Source: Clostridia bacterium
GTDB taxonomy: Bacteria > Bacillota > Clostridia > Acetivibrionales > STF1-152
Reading direction: 5' to 3'
Assembly: GCA_028280575.1 (NCBI GenBank)
Contig: JANQLN010000113.1
Span: 1 to 64,000 of the forward strand
DNA length: 64,000 bases
Of this stretch, positions 38,862 through 47,043 are shown piece by piece (the stretch's first letter is position 1; every line of letters begins with the position of its first letter). The position numbers and the translations under genes were made by a program. A model generated the notes under the pieces. The model ran no database searches, was not told the DNA's origin, and saw nothing but the letters and a program-made list of their open reading frames with translations.

Positions 38862-38886
38862 TACTATGCCTCCAGATTATAAATAC

Positions 38887-39540
38887 CTAAATAAAGCCGT
38901 TTTCCCTTAAAAAGTCTGTAGAAATGTCTTTCTTCCCGCTCTGCCGGCCGTTATAGCCTTTTGTCAGTTTTTCTACATACTTTCCGATTACATCGCATTC
39001 AATATTTATTTTGTCACCTGCCCTTTTTGACCCAAGATTGGTTTTTTCTGCAGTAAGAGGTATCAGCGATACCTTGAAAGCCCTGTTGTCTGTATATGCA
39101 ACTGTAAGGCTGGTTCCATCCAGTGCTACCGAACCTTTCATAACAATATATTTTAAAACTTCATCGGGTGCCTGAATTGTCAGCCAGATCGCATTGCCCT
39201 CTTCCGTCCTGCCAATTATGGTTCCGGTCCCGTCAATATGTCCTGTTAAAATATGTCCTCCCAGCCTGTCCGACAATCTTAATGCTCTTTCCAGGTTAAC
39301 CCTCTCTGCAATTTTCAATTTTTCCAATCCTGTCTTTCTCATAGTCTCCGGCATAACATCTGCTGAAAAGCAGCCTGTCCCAATATCAGTTACTGTAAGG
39401 CATATGCCGTTTACAGCAATACTATCTCCGATACTTACATCATCCAGGATTTTTATACAGCTTATGGATAACCTTATTGACATGCTTCCATGTACAATTT
39501 CCCTTACACTGCCTACTTCCTCAACAATCCCTGTAAACAT
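38887..39540 (-). CDS. ribE: Riboflavin synthase, alpha subunit
   Basis: Riboflavin synthase dismutates two molecules of lumazine to riboflavin. The 217-residue protein has the two tandem barrel repeats, each with the family motif: MFTGIVEEVGSV at the start and GHILTGHIDGTGTI at the second. The start lies 28 bases inside the 3' end of ribD, so the two genes are translationally coupled. The name ribE follows the E. coli/Clostridium convention; B. subtilis workers use ribE or ribB for the same gene. Confidence 0.97.
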   Translation of the reverse strand: MFTGIVEEVGSVREIVHGSMSIRLSISCIKILDDVSIGDSIAVNGICLTVTDIGTGCFSADVMPETMRKTGLEKLKIAERVNLERALRLSDRLGGHILTGHIDGTGTIIGRTEEGNAIWLTIQAPDEVLKYIVMKGSVALDGTSLTVAYTDNRAFKVSLIPLTAEKTNLGSKRAGDKINIECDVIGKYVEKLTKGYNGRQSGKKDISTDFLRENGFI

Positions 39541-40664
39541 GCTTCTCCCTTCTTCCTGGCAAATGTTTCTCTTATGCTTATATAACCTTCTATAAGAGTA
39601 TCATTGTCAAACTTACTTACCTTTACATTTTCCAAAGCTGTTGCTTCCTTCATAAACTTTATTCCTTCACCTTCAACAGGAGTTTTTGCACTTTTTCCTC
39701 CAACTATTTTAGGTGCTATAAACATCATAACCTTATCCACTATTCCGAAATTCATTGCAGATGCGTTAAGGCTCCCTCCGCCTTCAAGCAATACACTGTC
39801 AATCTCCAGCTTGTACAGCCTGTCCATTAACTTGTTAAGGTTGACATATCCGCTTTTATCATCAGCTTTGATTATTTTAACGCCTCTTTCCTGAAGAAAT
39901 TTTTCCTTCTCATTTTCAATTGACGACGCAGTGGCAAGTATCATTCCCGATGATGATTTAATGACCTTGCTGTCCAAAGGTATCATTCCCTTGCTGTCGA
40001 CAACTACTCTGACCGGGTCTCTTCCTGTTCCGTTATTTAAGCGTGTTGTAAGAGACGGGTTATCACTAAGAACTGTATTTATGCCTACCATTATAGCCGA
40101 CACCCTGTTCCGTATTTCATGTACATAATGTCTTGACTTTTCTCCTGTAATCCACTTTGAATCACCACATACTGTTGCAATCTTCCCATCCAGGGTCATT
40201 GCGGCTTTCAATATAACAAACGGTTTCTTCTCAGCAGCAAATTTTACAAATATTTCATTAAGTTTTTTAGCTTCATTTTCAAGTACTCCCACAGTTACTT
40301 TGATACCCTTGTCTTTTAATATTTTGATCCCCTGTCCGGATACTTGAGGGTTTGGGTCTTCCATAGCAATAACAACTTCGCTGACTCCTGCCTCAATTAT
40401 TGCTTTGACACAGGGAGGTGTCCTTCCAAAGTGTGAGCATGGTTCAAGATTAACATAAAGTGTACTTCCACATGGATCTTCTTTTGCATTGTTAAAAGCA
40501 TCTACTTCCGCATGGGCACAGCCAGGCATCCGGTGGTACCCTTTTGCTATAATCTTACCATTTTTAACAATTAAAGCACCCACCAGTGGATTTGGGTTTG
40601 TCTTTCCCCATCCTTTTTTAGCAAGCGTCAATACCTTTTTCATGTAATCCTTGTGTAATTCCAT
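39513..40664 (-). CDS. ribD: Bifunctional riboflavin deaminase/reductase
   Basis: RibD deaminates and reduces pyrimidine intermediates in riboflavin synthesis. The 383-residue protein has the N-terminal CDA-like deaminase domain with zinc ligands in HAEVDAF and PCSHFGRTPPC, and the C-terminal reductase domain (DLVILKAAMTLDGKIA-type start, GGGSLNASAMNFGIVDK). It is the first gene of the operon and begins about 70 bases after the FMN riboswitch terminator. Expression should fall when FMN is plentiful. Confidence 0.98.
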   Translation of the reverse strand: MELHKDYMKKVLTLAKKGWGKTNPNPLVGALIVKNGKIIAKGYHRMPGCAHAEVDAFNNAKEDPCGSTLYVNLEPCSHFGRTPPCVKAIIEAGVSEVVIAMEDPNPQVSGQGIKILKDKGIKVTVGVLENEAKKLNEIFVKFAAEKKPFVILKAAMTLDGKIATVCGDSKWITGEKSRHYVHEIRNRVSAIMVGINTVLSDNPSLTTRLNNGTGRDPVRVVVDSKGMIPLDSKVIKSSSGMILATASSIENEKEKFLQERGVKIIKADDKSGYVNLNKLMDRLYKLEIDSVLLEGGGSLNASAMNFGIVDKVMMFIAPKIVGGKSAKTPVEGEGIKFMKEATALENVKVSKFDNDTLIEGYISIRETFARKKGEACLQGLLRK

Positions 40665-40725
40665 AATTTAACTCCAAATAATTTATACAATAATTCTGTT
40701 GGTTCCGTTTTGCATATATTAACCC

Positions 40726-40756
40726 AAAATAAAAACCCTGAAGAAAATCTCCAGGG
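40726..40756 (-). terminator. Riboswitch-associated intrinsic terminator
   Basis: On the minus strand a 9-bp stem with one G-T pair (CCCTGGAGA with TCTTCAGGG, loop TTT) is followed by TTTTTATTTT. It lies just after the FMN aptamer and 60 bases before ribD, as expected for attenuation by FMN. Confidence 0.92.
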
Positions 40757-40780
40757 AATAACTATACTGTAAATAGAATT

Positions 40781-40888
40781 TTCTTCTTCCATCCAGACTT
40801 TACTGTCGGCTCCGAAATCAAATCGGATCTGCCATGAAGGCTCGCGGGCTATACCGCCGGTAAGGAATTTCACCTATCCCTGAAGAAA
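40781..40888 (-). ncRNA. FMN riboswitch (RFN element)
   Basis: The minus strand contains the conserved RFN core: AGGGATAGG-TGAAATTCC-TTACCGGCGGTA-TAGCCCGCGAGCC at the 5' side, and CCGACAGTAAAGTCTGGATGG at the 3' side, in the canonical order. Together with the terminator at 40726-40756 it forms a transcription-terminating switch in front of ribD. A promoter lies just upstream. Confidence 0.98.
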
Positions 40889-40917
40889 TACTTTGAATTA
40901 TTTAGTTTTGTATTATT

Positions 40918-40946
40918 ATAATAGCATTTGGTATAATTATTGTCAA
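40918..40946 (-). promoter_or_regulatory. Sigma-A promoter of the riboflavin operon
   Basis: On the minus strand TTGACA (40941-40946) and TATTAT (40918-40923) are 17 bases apart, about 30 bases before the riboswitch aptamer. This places the transcription start just ahead of the RFN element. Confidence 0.9.
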
Positions 40947-41028
40947 TATAAAATTTAATCAAAAGCTGCTTATGCTCTGCAGAGTATTGATTAGAAACCT
41001 TGAAATAAAAAAAGAAAACAACTCCAAT

Positions 41029-41236
41029 TAACCCTATATTTGAGTTTAATTAAGATCAAACTACAGTAATCCCGATATTTCATCCAATTATATTGCTGAA
41101 ATGCTGGGAATAAGCCTTAATATTTTAGCAGGCCTTTTAAAGGAATTACCGGTCAAAACTATTCTCAATACCTGACCAGTTTGAGATTGGATAAATCAGC
41201 CTGTCTTTATACAAGGGAAGCAGCTATAAAGCTGAT
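41029..41236 (+). pseudogene. Frameshifted relic of an AraC-type helix-turn-helix regulator
   Basis: One frame reads NYSNPDISSNYIAEMLGISLNILAGLLKELP (41059-41151) and a second frame continues QNYSQYLTSLRLDKSACLY (from 41154). Joined by a one-base shift these give the first part of an AraC C-terminal DNA-binding domain (AEMLGIS...LFKE-x-GQNYSQYL-x-RLDKA). Two stops precede the first block, and the sequence stops resembling the family after about 41236, so only a fragment remains. Its 3' end overlaps the 3' end of lysE on the other strand. I infer a regulator gene that decayed in place. Confidence 0.7.
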
Positions 41237-41833
41237 TCCAAATGCCAGAAGGCAGCTTCCCAGTATTATTATTATTATATTATATATTTTTTTACTGATA
41301 AACTTACGAGTACGGCTGATAAGATTGGAAACAAATACATACCAGGTAATATCAGCCAGTATATGTCCCATATAAAACGCAGCTATCCCTGCAAATCCAA
41401 ATGTATTGTATGCATTCATTATAAGGCCAAGCCCTACAGCAGCCCACCATATTGTAAAGTATGGATTAGACGCACTGAGGAGCGCTCCCCCAAGTACCAG
41501 GTTCCCCTGTTTGTAAGCTGATCCGCTGTTAATATCTATAGTTGTCCTGCCCATTATGATATCCCTTATCATGGATACTCCCAGATATACCAGTACGGCT
41601 CCTCCCACTAATCCAATAACAGTTTTTACAGCAGCAGTCTCTAAAAATTTGCCAAGACCTGAAAATAAAGCTGCTACTACTACAAACTCCAGCAATATAT
41701 GGCCTAAGGATATTAAAAAACCTGCTCTGGCACCTTTTTTTATACTTTTATCAATGGTATATGCCAAAAGCGTTCCCGGCATAACAGCACCAGAATATCC
41801 TATAACCAATGACTTCACAAAAATACTAAACAT
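41207..41833 (-). CDS. LysE/RhtB-family amino acid exporter
   Basis: The 208-residue protein has six predicted transmembrane segments and begins with the family pattern LVIGYSGAVMPGTLLAYTIDKS, followed by GARAGFLISLGHILLEFVVV. Conserved residues include a proline in the first segment and the ASNPYFTIWWAAVGLG stretch. Family members export basic or other amino acids; the substrate here is unknown. A promoter overlaps the upstream AEC terminator. The stop codon region overlaps the AraC-type relic on the opposite strand. Confidence 0.85.
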   Translation of the reverse strand: MFSIFVKSLVIGYSGAVMPGTLLAYTIDKSIKKGARAGFLISLGHILLEFVVVAALFSGLGKFLETAAVKTVIGLVGGAVLVYLGVSMIRDIIMGRTTIDINSGSAYKQGNLVLGGALLSASNPYFTIWWAAVGLGLIMNAYNTFGFAGIAAFYMGHILADITWYVFVSNLISRTRKFISKKIYNIIIIILGSCLLAFGISFIAASLV

Positions 41834-41951
41834 AACTACTCTTTCTATCGTTCCTCTGGATTTGTTTTTTTACAAATAACACAACAGTGAAAAAATTTAC
41901 CCAACGCTTCAGTCTTGCAAATACCTGGTAAATATAATCTTCTACCAGCTT

Positions 41952-41981
41952 ATTATACCTTCATACATCTTTTATTGTCAA
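41952..41981 (-). promoter_or_regulatory. Sigma-A promoter of the LysE-type gene
   Basis: On the minus strand TTGACA (41976-41981) and TATAAT (41952-41957) are separated by 18 bases. The -35 box overlaps the T-tract of the AEC terminator (41976-41999), so the two elements share sequence. Confidence 0.85.
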
Positions 41982-41999
41982 TAAAAAGCCTCAGGCTTT
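41976..41999 (-). terminator. Intrinsic terminator of the AEC transporter gene
   Basis: AAAGCC (41985-41990) pairs with GGCTTT (41994-41999) with a 3-base loop and is followed on the minus strand by TTTTTATTG. It lies 20 bases after the AEC stop codon. Confidence 0.8.
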
Positions 42000-42018
42000 G
42001 GCAAAATACGCTTTCATC

Positions 42019-42936
42019 TTAAATCCAACCTATCAATAATAGTACCAGAGGTATTGTAATTATTGAAAAAAGAGTTGATATCGTTACAAGCTTGGAAGCA
42101 AGAAACGAATTGCTTTCAAATTTTTCTGCAAATACAACAACATTTGCAGCTACCGGCATACCAAAAAGTATTACACAATATTTTACAGCATTTTCAGGCA
42201 GTCCTGCTGCTTTACCTATTCCCAGAGTAATCAAGGGGATTAAAACGAGCCGTATAAACGACCCATAATATACCCTTTTATCCTTAAGCATTTTCTTTAT
42301 ATCAGAGCCTGCAAAAATAGCTCCAACTATTATCATGGCAAGCGGCATTGTCATTGCACCTGTCATATCGGCTGCATTTACAATAAATTCAGGAACTTTT
42401 ATTTGAAAAAGAAATACGGGAAAGCCTATGTAAACTGCTAGTAATGCAGGACTTACCAGAGCTTTTTTTAAAGACTTGAATACGCTTCCCCCGTCAAAGA
42501 GGACAATTCCATATGTATATAAGAATATAAGGAATACAATAACAAATATGGATGCGTAAAACACCCCCTCTTTGCCCGCTACGGCACCTATTACAGGAAT
42601 GCCCATATAACCGCAGTTAGAAAAGACCAAAGAAGCTTTCATTACTCCTTTAGCATCATCAGACACTTTTTTAAAAACAAACTCTGCGGATAGGATTGAC
42701 AAAAAAAACATCAATACAGCAAATATGGAGACATATCCTGCAGTAACAAGCTTTTCTTTGCTAAAGTCAAACAGGAATGAAGAAAAAATCAACATGGGAG
42801 ATGTAACATGGAGCAGTATATCGGAAAGTTTTCTATTAACTTGTTCATTTATATATCCTTTTTTTCTTGCTATAACACCGACAATCATCACAATAAAAAG
42901 TGTAAATACCTGGTTTACAATTATAGAATAGTTCAA
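42019..42936 (-). CDS. AEC (auxin efflux carrier) family transporter
   Basis: The 305-residue protein has about ten hydrophobic segments in two halves. The N-terminus resembles the family (IIVNQVFTLFIVMIVGVIARKKGYINEQVNRKLSDILLHVTSPMLIFSSF). The second half has FSNCGYMGIPVIGAVAGKEGVFYASIFVIV. AEC proteins export auxin, malate or other small acids; the substrate here is unknown. TTG at 42936 is the probable start, with a GGAGG site 9 bases upstream. It is a single gene ending at its own terminator. Confidence 0.9.
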   Translation of the reverse strand: MNYSIIVNQVFTLFIVMIVGVIARKKGYINEQVNRKLSDILLHVTSPMLIFSSFLFDFSKEKLVTAGYVSIFAVLMFFLSILSAEFVFKKVSDDAKGVMKASLVFSNCGYMGIPVIGAVAGKEGVFYASIFVIVFLIFLYTYGIVLFDGGSVFKSLKKALVSPALLAVYIGFPVFLFQIKVPEFIVNAADMTGAMTMPLAMIIVGAIFAGSDIKKMLKDKRVYYGSFIRLVLIPLITLGIGKAAGLPENAVKYCVILFGMPVAANVVVFAEKFESNSFLASKLVTISTLFSIITIPLVLLLIGWI

Positions 42937-43062
42937 ATAAACAGTCCTCCGGAATATATATTATCTTTAGCAGCAAAACTAGTTTTTAAAATAATAATAG
43001 CACTTTATTGTACATAAAATCAAGCAAACATTGAAACGAATTGCATTGTGCATCCGTTTTTT

Positions 43063-43965
43063 TCATATCAGTGCGGTACTAAAATACCTTTCCACCCTAT
43101 CTGCCAGTATTGTAACTATGTTTGGATTTTTGCCATATTTTTTAGCCAGCTCCATAGATGCCCATACATTTGCCCCTGAAGAAGTTCCGACAAGTATACC
43201 CTGTTCCCTGGCAAGTTTTCTTGCAGTTTTAATAGCGTCATCATCCGTAACTTCTACCACCTCATCTATAATATCTGTGTCAAGCACATCAGGTATAAAC
43301 CCGTCCCCTATTCCCTGTATTTTATGTAATCCTGGTTCGTGCCCCAGTAGTGCAGATACATTTTTAGGCTCTACCGCAGCAATTTTAATTGATTGATCTT
43401 TCTCTTTGAGGAATTTGCCTACACCCGCCAGTGTACCTCCACTACCCAAACCAGATACAAAAACATCTATTTCGCCATTTAGCTGCTCCCATATTTCCAT
43501 AGCCGTTGTCTTATAATGTATTTCAGGGTTATCCATGTTCTGAAACTGCTGCGGAACAAAAATTTCATCGCAGTCGGAGCATCTTTTTTTAACTTCTTCA
43601 ACACATCCGCCTATACTTTGGCCAGCTGGAGTAAGTACCAATTCCGCACCAAGTGCCCGTATAATTTTTTTACGCTCTTCACTCATATTTTCAGGCATGC
43701 ATATTATTACCCTGTATCCCTTTTGAACACCTGCCAGAGCAAGGCCAATTCCAGTATTACCAGATGTGGGTTCCATTATTGTCATACCAGGCTTTAAATC
43801 GCCGCGTATTTCGGCCTGTTCAAGCATGTATTTAGCTATTCTGTCCTTTATGCTGCCCCCGGGATTAAAAAATTCAGCCTTTCCATAAATATGCATTGAA
43901 GTTGTTTTTTGCAAATCAATCAAAGGTGTATTACCAATTAAATCCAAAATATTATCTATAATCAT
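43063..43965 (-). CDS. Cysteine synthase-like PLP enzyme
   Basis: The 300-residue protein belongs to the fold-type II PLP family. GGSIKDRIAKYMLEQAE has the PLP lysine (SIKDR), and EPTSGNTGIGLALAG and SGLGSGGTLAGVGKFLKE are the family's cofactor-binding loops. It is close to CysK/CBS-type O-acetylserine sulfhydrylases, which make cysteine from O-acetylserine and sulfide, but this is a short form and the true substrate could be another beta-substituted amino acid. ATG at 43965 follows GGGAGG. No sulfate-reduction gene lies nearby. Confidence 0.88.
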   Translation of the reverse strand: MIIDNILDLIGNTPLIDLQKTTSMHIYGKAEFFNPGGSIKDRIAKYMLEQAEIRGDLKPGMTIMEPTSGNTGIGLALAGVQKGYRVIICMPENMSEERKKIIRALGAELVLTPAGQSIGGCVEEVKKRCSDCDEIFVPQQFQNMDNPEIHYKTTAMEIWEQLNGEIDVFVSGLGSGGTLAGVGKFLKEKDQSIKIAAVEPKNVSALLGHEPGLHKIQGIGDGFIPDVLDTDIIDEVVEVTDDDAIKTARKLAREQGILVGTSSGANVWASMELAKKYGKNPNIVTILADRVERYFSTALI

Positions 43966-44042
43966 ATAAGTCCTCCCGATATATCCATGTGCTTTTATAC
44001 CATTAATATGATATTCGTATTACAACTGTTCGTCAATAGTTA

Positions 44043-44160
44043 AGCAATTTGCGTTGTATCAATTTCAAGTAAGGAGCATACTAAATGTTGTATATGCTTA
44101 TTATTCATACTACTAAATTTAGTATGTTCCATTAAGAAAATCATAACAACGCAAATTGCT
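44043..44160. repeat. Complete 118-bp nested inverted repeat element
   Basis: AGCAATTTGCGTTGT (44043-44057) pairs perfectly with its complement at 44146-44160. Inside it, GGAGCATACTAAAT (44073-44086) pairs with 44117-44130 with one G-T mismatch. The whole can fold into a long interrupted hairpin. Related pieces lie at 44213-44262, 21117-21164, 13363-13410 and 1857-1889. No protein is encoded. This looks like a small non-autonomous mobile element or an interspersed palindromic repeat; which one is not decided. Confidence 0.8.
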
Positions 44161-44212
44161 CGTTACAAAGAGCAAACTCCCGCATTTTTCATTATTATTT
44201 TTTTGCTGGAGC

Positions 44213-44262
44213 AGCTAAATTTCAGTATGCTCCCTGTTTGAAGCTGATTAAGGTGCAAATTG
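44213..44262. repeat. Second, diverged copy of the repeat, next to the first
   Basis: The bases ATTTC-AGTATGCTCC-CTG-TTTGAA and the following GCAAATTG align with the reverse complement of 44043-44086, with most positions identical by eye. It lies just beyond the complete copy and before the nitroreductase promoter region. The 358-base space between cysK and the nitroreductase is largely made of these two copies. Confidence 0.55.
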
Positions 44263-44324
44263 TTTAAATTTCTTGCATATACTATTATTAATTGATAATA
44301 TAAAGATGGAAGGGTGTGTTGAAT

Positions 44325-44867
44325 ATGGATTTTTCTGAGCTTGTAAAAAAACGTGAGAGTGTAAGAAAGTATAGCAGCAGGATTGTAGAACAGGATAAAA
44401 TAGACATGTGTATTGAAGCCGCCAGACTTGCACCTTCGGCTTGCAATTCGCAGCCTTGGAAGATAATAGTTGTTGATGATATTGCTTTAAAGGAGAAAAT
44501 TGCGGGCCTGACCTATGATAACATTGTTAAGTTTAATAAATTTGTCCATACGGCTCCGGCGATTCTTGTAATGGTTATGGAAAGAGCAAATCTTTCATCC
44601 TTAATAGGTACACAATTAAAGAATATAAATTATCGTCTGATTGATATGGGAATAGCAGCCGAGCATATCTGCCTTCAGGCTGCCGAGCTTGGCCTTGGAA
44701 CCTGCATGCTGGGATGGTTTAATCAATGCAAAATAAAAAAGCTTTTGAATATACCTAAAAGCAAAAAGGTACCCCTATTGATTTCAATTGGTTATCCGGA
44801 AAACAGCAGTACCAGGGAAAAGGTAAGAAAATCTTTTGAAGATATAAAAAGCCACCTTAAATATTAG
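44325..44867 (+). CDS. Nitroreductase-family protein
   Basis: The 180-residue protein has the flavin-binding signatures of the family: FSELVKKRESVRKYSS near the start, APSACNSQPWKIIVV in the middle, and MGIAAEHICLQAAELGLGTCMLGWF near the C-terminus. Such enzymes use FMN and NAD(P)H to reduce nitro groups, quinones or enones. ATG at 44325 is about 10 bases after GGAAGGG; upstream in-frame TTG and GTG codons are closer to it. It is a lone plus-strand gene among minus-strand genes. The substrate is unknown. Confidence 0.85.
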   Translation: MDFSELVKKRESVRKYSSRIVEQDKIDMCIEAARLAPSACNSQPWKIIVVDDIALKEKIAGLTYDNIVKFNKFVHTAPAILVMVMERANLSSLIGTQLKNINYRLIDMGIAAEHICLQAAELGLGTCMLGWFNQCKIKKLLNIPKSKKVPLLISIGYPENSSTREKVRKSFEDIKSHLKY

Positions 44868-44910
44868 CAGTCTGTAACAGGCCACTAGCGGCAAAGGTTA
44901 TTCAAAAATA

Positions 44911-44942
44911 AAGAGCCAAAGAATACTGATCAATTGGCTCTT
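44911..44942 (-). terminator. Hairpin terminator between nitroreductase and a convergent gene
   Basis: AAGAGCCAA (44911-44919) pairs with TTGGCTCTT (44934-44942) around a 14-base loop. On the minus strand the stem is followed by TTTATTTTT, so it should serve the gene at 45031-45354; it may also stop the convergent nitroreductase transcript. Confidence 0.75.
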
Positions 44943-45030
44943 AAAATATATTTATTCTATTTTATTGCTATTAAATGCTTCTTTTTATTTCCAAGTGTCC
45001 TTTGAAAGGTATGTCTTTTTTAGCCTTATG

Positions 45031-45354
45031 CTAAGATAGCTTTACCGACATCGGACTACCACTCTGATCCGGTACTATGCCTTTTTCCACACTATTTACA
45101 TCACAAAGTGAAACAAAACTGGTGGTGTCTGGAAGCAGCAAATCCTTAACAATAACAACTCCGTCCAATACTTCCTGGAATATGCCGGTTGCAATTGAGG
45201 CAACTCCCGTTTCAATAAATGTCAAACCAATAACATCCCCGCATCTGAATTCCTTGCGGATTAATTTGGTCAATGTATCAACACAGCATGTACAGGTGGT
45301 TATCCTTTTATCAAATATTCCATCCAAACTGTTTTTATGACATTTGTATTCCAT
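45031..45354 (-). CDS. Small Cys-containing protein of unknown function (107 aa)
   Basis: I do not recognise a family. The N-terminal part has several cysteines (YKCHKNSLDG...TTCTCCVDTLTKLIRKEFRCGDVIG), which could bind metal or form disulfides, followed by hydrophobic beta-like stretches (VVIVKDLLLP, FVSLCDV). There is no signal peptide or membrane segment. The start has a strong AAGGAGG site. It is a single gene between the convergent nitroreductase and the DegT aminotransferase gene, with a terminator at its 3' end. The good start signal and terminator support a real gene. Confidence 0.7.
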   Translation of the reverse strand: MEYKCHKNSLDGIFDKRITTCTCCVDTLTKLIRKEFRCGDVIGLTFIETGVASIATGIFQEVLDGVVIVKDLLLPDTTSFVSLCDVNSVEKGIVPDQSGSPMSVKLS

Positions 45355-45465
45355 TATAAGCCTCCTTCCATATAATTATATTATATTATATGAAGGATTA
45401 CATAATATTGATAACAAAAAACCTATTTTTTATTATCACCATCATTTAATATTACTTAAAACTGA

Positions 45466-46788
45466 TCAGCGGCTTGTAGACCATCCCCCCAGGTTTTCAG
45501 GGTTTCCACCATCTCCTTCCAGTAAATCCCTATAGCTCTCTGCTACCTTGCGGAATGCATCTGCGTACTCCTTTATAATCTCAGGCCTGTAGTGCTTAAA
45601 CCAGGGTATTGCATAAACCATTGAGCTGAATTTACTGCTTACCGGTAAGCGTCTGTCAAATTCTCTGACATCATGGTCCGAGTTTGCAATTCTTGTAGGC
45701 TTTCCATGTCCATATACATCACAGCTTTTAAAAAGCAAATGGGTATGAAGAGGTATATTGCACCCGGGATAACAGTCCGCAAATCCTTCTGCCCTTACAG
45801 CTTCGGCAAACCTTGACACAGACAGACCTTCCAGCTCCTCAGACTTATATATTCCCCTCGCGGCATACCATCCACCCATATTACTCCCCGAATCCTCAGA
45901 TGTACGGTGGGCCTTTATCCCTGGCACTCCTTCGAGCAAATCCCAGAAGTAATTCATAGCTTTTCTTATTTCTTCACAGCGTTCATCATAATACTTGAGC
46001 TGAACTCGTCCCAAAGCAGAGCTTAGCTGGTGCATCCTGTATTTGCATCCACCCATAGGCAGTCCTGCATAAGGCTTTAGATACTCGGTCTTTACACTTT
46101 CATTAAACTTTTTGTAATGACCGAATGCTATAGATCTTTCATAAATTTCAAGATCATTTGTAACAAGCATTCCCGCTTCACCTATGGCAAAAGATTTCCC
46201 GCTCATTAGTGACATTGCTCCTACATCCCCTATGGTTCCAAGTTTCTTTCCCTTATATAGTCCTCCCTGGGAGTGGGATACATCCTCAATAACTTTCAGA
46301 TTGTGCTTTTCTGCAATTTCCATTATTGGATCCATATCTGCGGGATGGCCAAGGTAATGAACAGCCACTATGGCCTTTGTACGGTCTGTAATACGGCTTT
46401 CTATATCTTTTGGGTCAATACAAAGTGAATGAGGCTCTATATCGGCAAATACTACCGTGCCTCCCAGTGAGAAAACCTGGATTGCAGATGCCCAATAGGT
46501 AACACTCGGACAGATAATTTCATCACCGGCTCCTATCTTGCACGCATGCATCGCAGAATGTATAGCCGCCGTACCATTGCAAAATCCTAGAGCATATTTG
46601 GCTCCCTGCCAATCGGCAAACTCTATTTCAAACCGTTCAGTTACATCTGTTCCCGACATGACACCTCTTCTTAACACTTCCAGTACTGCATCCTCATCCT
46701 CTTTTCCAATAATCGGCCAGGTAAAGATATCCCCAGGATTACTCCCTATGGTTTTCTTACCTCCAAATAAAGCCAGTCTACTGCCCAT
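45466..46788 (-). CDS. DegT/DnrJ/EryC1/StrS aminotransferase-family protein
   Basis: The 440-residue protein is a fold-type I PLP enzyme. Family signatures include GFCNGTAAIHSAMHACKIGAGDEIICPSVT (sugar-nucleotide-binding start), VIEDVSHSQGG with the conserved Asp, and LMSGKSFAIGEAGMLVTND with the PLP lysine. These enzymes transfer an amino group to keto-sugar nucleotides used in glycan or antibiotic synthesis. No other sugar-nucleotide gene is next to it, so the pathway is unknown. ATG at 46788 (MGSRLALFGGKK) has AGGAGG 7 bases upstream. Confidence 0.9.
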   Translation of the reverse strand: MGSRLALFGGKKTIGSNPGDIFTWPIIGKEDEDAVLEVLRRGVMSGTDVTERFEIEFADWQGAKYALGFCNGTAAIHSAMHACKIGAGDEIICPSVTYWASAIQVFSLGGTVVFADIEPHSLCIDPKDIESRITDRTKAIVAVHYLGHPADMDPIMEIAEKHNLKVIEDVSHSQGGLYKGKKLGTIGDVGAMSLMSGKSFAIGEAGMLVTNDLEIYERSIAFGHYKKFNESVKTEYLKPYAGLPMGGCKYRMHQLSSALGRVQLKYYDERCEEIRKAMNYFWDLLEGVPGIKAHRTSEDSGSNMGGWYAARGIYKSEELEGLSVSRFAEAVRAEGFADCYPGCNIPLHTHLLFKSCDVYGHGKPTRIANSDHDVREFDRRLPVSSKFSSMVYAIPWFKHYRPEIIKEYADAFRKVAESYRDLLEGDGGNPENLGGWSTSR

Positions 46789-47043
46789 AAACAATCCTCC
46801 TAAAATCAATTTATTAAATTATACATTTCAATTATAAATTTATTCTATATGAAAAAACTTTAATTTTTGCATTATGGCCTTTGAAATACACAAAGGTCAT
46901 TACGCTTAAAATTATAACGTTACATAGCAGGAGACAATATGTTATACTTTTCATGTTTTATTTGTTCATTGAATTTTTTATTATAAAAACAAACATAGCT
47001 ATATTTATATTATTAAAACATTTTTTACTTATCCTGAGCTTAA

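Noticed and set aside
40640-40873. A 77-codon open frame on the minus strand upstream of ribD
   Set aside because: It runs through the FMN riboswitch aptamer and its terminator, whose conserved sequence explains the region fully; no ribosome binding site precedes it.
46875-46899. Hairpin with 9-bp stem between the DNA glycosylase and DegT genes
   Set aside because: One G-T pair and no clear T-tract on either side; its role cannot be supported.
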